Shown: piece after piece, positions 44,744-46,654 of the stretch
Layout of the letters: every line of letters starts with the position of its first letter
How positions within the stretch are numbered: position 1 is the stretch's first letter
Virus record (IMG/VR): IMGVR_UViG_3300000956_000005
Span: 1-46,654 of that record
Length of the DNA: 46,654 nt
Source: a virus
Strand: one strand, 5' to 3'
The notes under the pieces: generated by a model
Databases searched by the model: none
Told to the model about the DNA's origin: nothing
Seen by the model: only the letters and a program-made list of their open reading frames with translations
Program-made: the position numbers and the translations under genes

Positions 44744-45088
44744 ATGTTCACTGCCGAGCAAGCCGAGCGACTCAAGCGCGCTTCAGCCTTCGAGGAGTTG
44801 AAGGGCCACCCGGGCTACCAACTCTTCATGGCCGAGGTCCGGCAGGCCCTAGCCAACACCTGGGGGATGTTCCTTTCTGAGCGACCCGAGGACTTGCCCC
44901 GGCTCCAAGCCTGGGCTCAGGGGGTGCAGAGTGTTCTCCAAATCGCCGATGAAGCTGTCCTGGACCGAGAGCGAGTCGTCCAAGAAGCAGAGGCTCAGGC
45001 TGAAAAGGATCGAAGAGAGAATCAGGCAAGCCAGCAGTTCCAGCACCAGAGAGTCGAGCGCGGTCGCAATCTGGGGGCGCGAATTTAA
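44744..45088 (+). CDS. Hypothetical small helical protein after portal
   Basis: 114 residues from ATG 44744. Almost wholly helical and charged (ADEAVLDRERVVQEAEAQAE), with a C-terminal Gln/Arg-rich part. An overlapping frame at 44931-45143 is Ser-rich shadow. Head-assembly role by position only. Confidence 0.6.
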   Translation: MFTAEQAERLKRASAFEELKGHPGYQLFMAEVRQALANTWGMFLSERPEDLPRLQAWAQGVQSVLQIADEAVLDRERVVQEAEAQAEKDRRENQASQQFQHQRVERGRNLGARI

Positions 45089-45174
45089 GGGCGCCTCGGA
45101 TCAGGACTGCGGTCCCAGTGTCTCCTGTCGCTACCGGGGCTGAGTTGGTACAAGGTGTCTAAGGAGCACAAGCT

Positions 45175-45414
45175 ATGCCTACCAAGTTCACGACCAAGAA
45201 CGGTCGCAATGGGACCATCTATGAGGTCGACAAGACCGGGCGAACCTCCCCGGATTGGAGCATCGGTAGTCTGCGCTCCAAGCTCGTCTCGAACGGCTTT
45301 GGGCTCCTGATGTCCTACGCCAAGCGCGTGGATCAGGCGCCCACCAAGAACGTGGACTACTGCCACGGCACCGGCTTCGACAACCTGAAGCGGAGGGATC
45401 ACCGTGAGGGTTAG
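45175..45414 (+). CDS. Hypothetical small basic protein
   Basis: 79 residues from ATG 45175 with AAGGAG upstream. Lys/Thr/Asn-rich N-terminus (TKFTTKNGRNGTIYEVDKTG), short strands and helix. No motif. Overlaps the next gene by 11 bases. The 86 bases before it hold no clear promoter. Confidence 0.55.
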   Translation: MPTKFTTKNGRNGTIYEVDKTGRTSPDWSIGSLRSKLVSNGFGLLMSYAKRVDQAPTKNVDYCHGTGFDNLKRRDHREG

Positions 45415-45595
45415 ACACAATCCGAATCTGCATCCTGACCGGGATCATCCGGTGAAGCTCCAGACCACGGTGGTCGACTGGAAGGACGAGCAGAAGACCC
45501 TTCAGATCGGTCCCGAGATGAAGCGGATCCGCAAGTTCAAAGAGAACACGCTCCCGATGCCGATGGCGGCTTACGGGGTCGAAGCAAAGCACTAG
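45404..45595 (+). CDS. Hypothetical small basic protein
   Basis: 63 residues from GTG 45404. Starts RVRHNPNLHPDRDHPVKLQT, ends MPMAAYGVEAKH. His/Asp/Lys-rich, possibly beta. Position between portal and scaffold; function unknown. Confidence 0.55.
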   Translation: MRVRHNPNLHPDRDHPVKLQTTVVDWKDEQKTLQIGPEMKRIRKFKENTLPMPMAAYGVEAKH

Positions 45596-45604
45596 GAGCC
45601 TTGA

Positions 45605-46465
45605 ATGGCTGACTCGATTGGCGCTGCTCTCGCGGGTGGCGCTGGGTTGCCGCGACCCGGGGGTAACCCCAATGCGGCTTCGGGGATTGCGGCACCCGCC
45701 ACTCCTGGCAAGCCCGCGGGTAATCCTTCCACCCCTTCGGCGGATGACGCGATCGTCGCCGCGAAGAAGCAAGCGGAGCACTGGCGCAACAAGTACGAGA
45801 GGGACGTTGGCGATGCCGCGGCTCTCAAGGAACGACTCGCCAAGCTCGAAGGACTGGCTGATGGCATCTCTGCCGGGAGCTCTCCCAGCGCGCCCAAGAA
45901 CCCGCAGTCGTGGAGCGACGTTGACGACGCCGGCCTCTCCGAGGCGATCAAGCGCGGCATGGAGGAGAGCAATCCGTCCCTGATCGACATGGCTACGCAG
46001 GAGCGCGTTCGCCGCGCCACCCAGAAGGTCCGTGAGGATCTTTCCAAGGAGGCCGAGGAGCGCGCCCAGTCGGCCGTGCGTGTGGCTGCCAGCAAGCAGC
46101 AGGAACTGTCTCGGATCGTGAACGACTTCGGAGCCGAAGTCCACGACATGGACAGCGAACTGCGCAAGGCGGCCGACGCGATCTTCTACGAGAAGACGCG
46201 CCAGATGGGGGAGGAGAGAGCAAGGTCGACTCCGGGTCTGATCTACGACTGCTTCGCACAGGCAGACCGGAACCGACTCATCGGCCAGCGCGCGGAACTG
46301 GATCAACTGCGTCAGCAGAACGCCCAGTTCCAAGCACGCCAGGAGTTCGAGCGAGGCACCACGATTGGAGCCGCGCGCTCGTCTGCCGATGTGACCGACC
46401 TGCTCAAGCAGGGAAAGCGCAAGGAGGCGATGCGGCTGGCTCTGGAAAAAGCACAAAGGAAATAA
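45605..46465 (+). CDS. Putative scaffolding protein
   Basis: 286 residues from ATG 45605 (TAGGAG upstream). Gly/Ala/Pro-rich disordered N-terminus (1-50), coiled-coil helix at about 55-90, another helical region at about 120-200, and a basic C-terminal helix (KRKEAMRLALEKAQRK) of the kind that binds coat protein. Position directly before the capsid gene and this layout are typical of scaffolds. No protease motif. Confidence 0.7.
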   Translation: MADSIGAALAGGAGLPRPGGNPNAASGIAAPATPGKPAGNPSTPSADDAIVAAKKQAEHWRNKYERDVGDAAALKERLAKLEGLADGISAGSSPSAPKNPQSWSDVDDAGLSEAIKRGMEESNPSLIDMATQERVRRATQKVREDLSKEAEERAQSAVRVAASKQQELSRIVNDFGAEVHDMDSELRKAADAIFYEKTRQMGEERARSTPGLIYDCFAQADRNRLIGQRAELDQLRQQNAQFQARQEFERGTTIGAARSSADVTDLLKQGKRKEAMRLALEKAQRK

Positions 46466-46468
46466 CCC

Positions 46469-46654
46469 ATGCCAGCACCCGCCGGCGGCGCAGGTACGCA
46501 TTACTTCGACACTTCGAGTCTCGTGCTCGATGTGACCGACTTCATCTTCGAGCTCACCCCGGTCGATACCCCGTTCTTCGATCTCATCGGAAATGGGCCG
46601 ACCGCGCAGGCTCCTGTCCACCAGTGGCAGTCCCGTGACCTGACGGTGCGCTCC
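46469..46654 (+). CDS. Major capsid protein, N-terminal part (continues at base 3)
   Basis: First 62 codons from ATG 46469, preceded by AAAGGAA at 7 bases. Begins MPAPAGGAGTHYFDTSSLVL and continues in phase with 3-815 across the contig junction, giving 316 residues. Start chosen by ribosome site and scaffold spacing (3 bases). The hydrophobic/acidic N-arm without a long scaffold-like delta domain fits the separate scaffold gene upstream. Confidence 0.85.
   Translation, partial: MPAPAGGAGTHYFDTSSLVLDVTDFIFELTPVDTPFFDLIGNGPTAQAPVHQWQSRDLTVRS
46605..46654. repeat. Terminal direct repeat, right copy (assembly overlap)
   Basis: Identical to 1-50. Joining the ends over this overlap restores one uninterrupted capsid gene. 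Confidence 0.9.

Noticed and set aside
44931-45143. 70-residue Ser/Arg-rich ORF
   Set aside because: Overlaps the better-supported 44744-45088 gene in another frame and has no start signal.
1-46654. Search for CRISPR arrays, rRNA, transposase or integrase
   Set aside because: No regularly spaced repeats, no rRNA-like sequence, and no DDE, serine or tyrosine recombinase motifs were seen on reading the translations.

Overview
The window is an essentially complete genome of a tailed double-stranded DNA phage with high GC content (low-to-mid 60s % by eye). The first 50 bases are identical to the last 50, and the major capsid gene runs off the right end and continues at base 3. The contig is therefore circular or circularly permuted, about 46,604 bp unique, with an arbitrary cut inside the capsid gene. 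A large portal, a SU10-like (DUF5309-type) capsid protein, a nozzle-like protein, a 1400-residue ejection-type protein and the absence of a tape measure all suggest a short-tailed, podovirus-like virion. The host cannot be named. I see no integrase, DNA polymerase, RNA polymerase or recognisable endolysin.

Layout. (1) Rightward late region, 38.8-46.65 kb continuing through 1-15.9 kb: terminase, portal, scaffold, capsid, adaptor, nozzle, three paralogous virion proteins and large internal proteins. Sugar and methyl transfer genes are interleaved: a methyltransferase, an unknown gene and a GT2 glycosyltransferase between terminase and portal; a GT2-TPR-GT4 fusion just after the capsid gene; and another methyltransferase between adaptor and nozzle. 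(2) Leftward early region, 22.9 to 15.9 kb: about 22 small genes, mostly chained by 4-base ATGA/GTGA overlaps. They include an ERF annealing protein with a PD-(D/E)XK-like nuclease, an HNH-like protein, two HTH regulators and many small Cys-rich (zinc ribbon) proteins. Two promoter/operator regions share a GCGC-N3-GTTGCTGCGCA element. (3) A control region, 23.0-26.4 kb: one rightward Cys-rich gene, a hairpin-rich non-coding stretch with a parS-like palindrome, a second leftward operon, overlapping divergent promoters at a ribbon-helix-helix gene, then tRNA-His and tRNA-Asp. (4) 26.4-38.7 kb: a beta-helix protein, a small leftward cluster with an HNH protein, an 850-bp non-coding stretch, a cluster of small membrane and coiled-coil proteins (probable lysis functions), three rightward carbohydrate-active or tail-fibre-like genes, and a leftward two-gene cassette (a 979-residue glycosidase-like protein plus a glycosyltransferase).

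How it fits together. The phage seems to rely on host replication enzymes and to add its own recombination pair. Tail-associated enzymes (beta-helix, SGNH esterase, two glycosidase-like proteins) probably deal with host surface polysaccharide. At least four glycosyltransferase domains and two methyltransferases, mostly placed among capsid genes, suggest that the phage decorates its own virion with methylated glycans. That is the most interesting inference here. Four rightward genes lack a Shine-Dalgarno sequence and have a -10-like hexamer 6-8 bases before the ATG, a pattern expected of leaderless transcripts.
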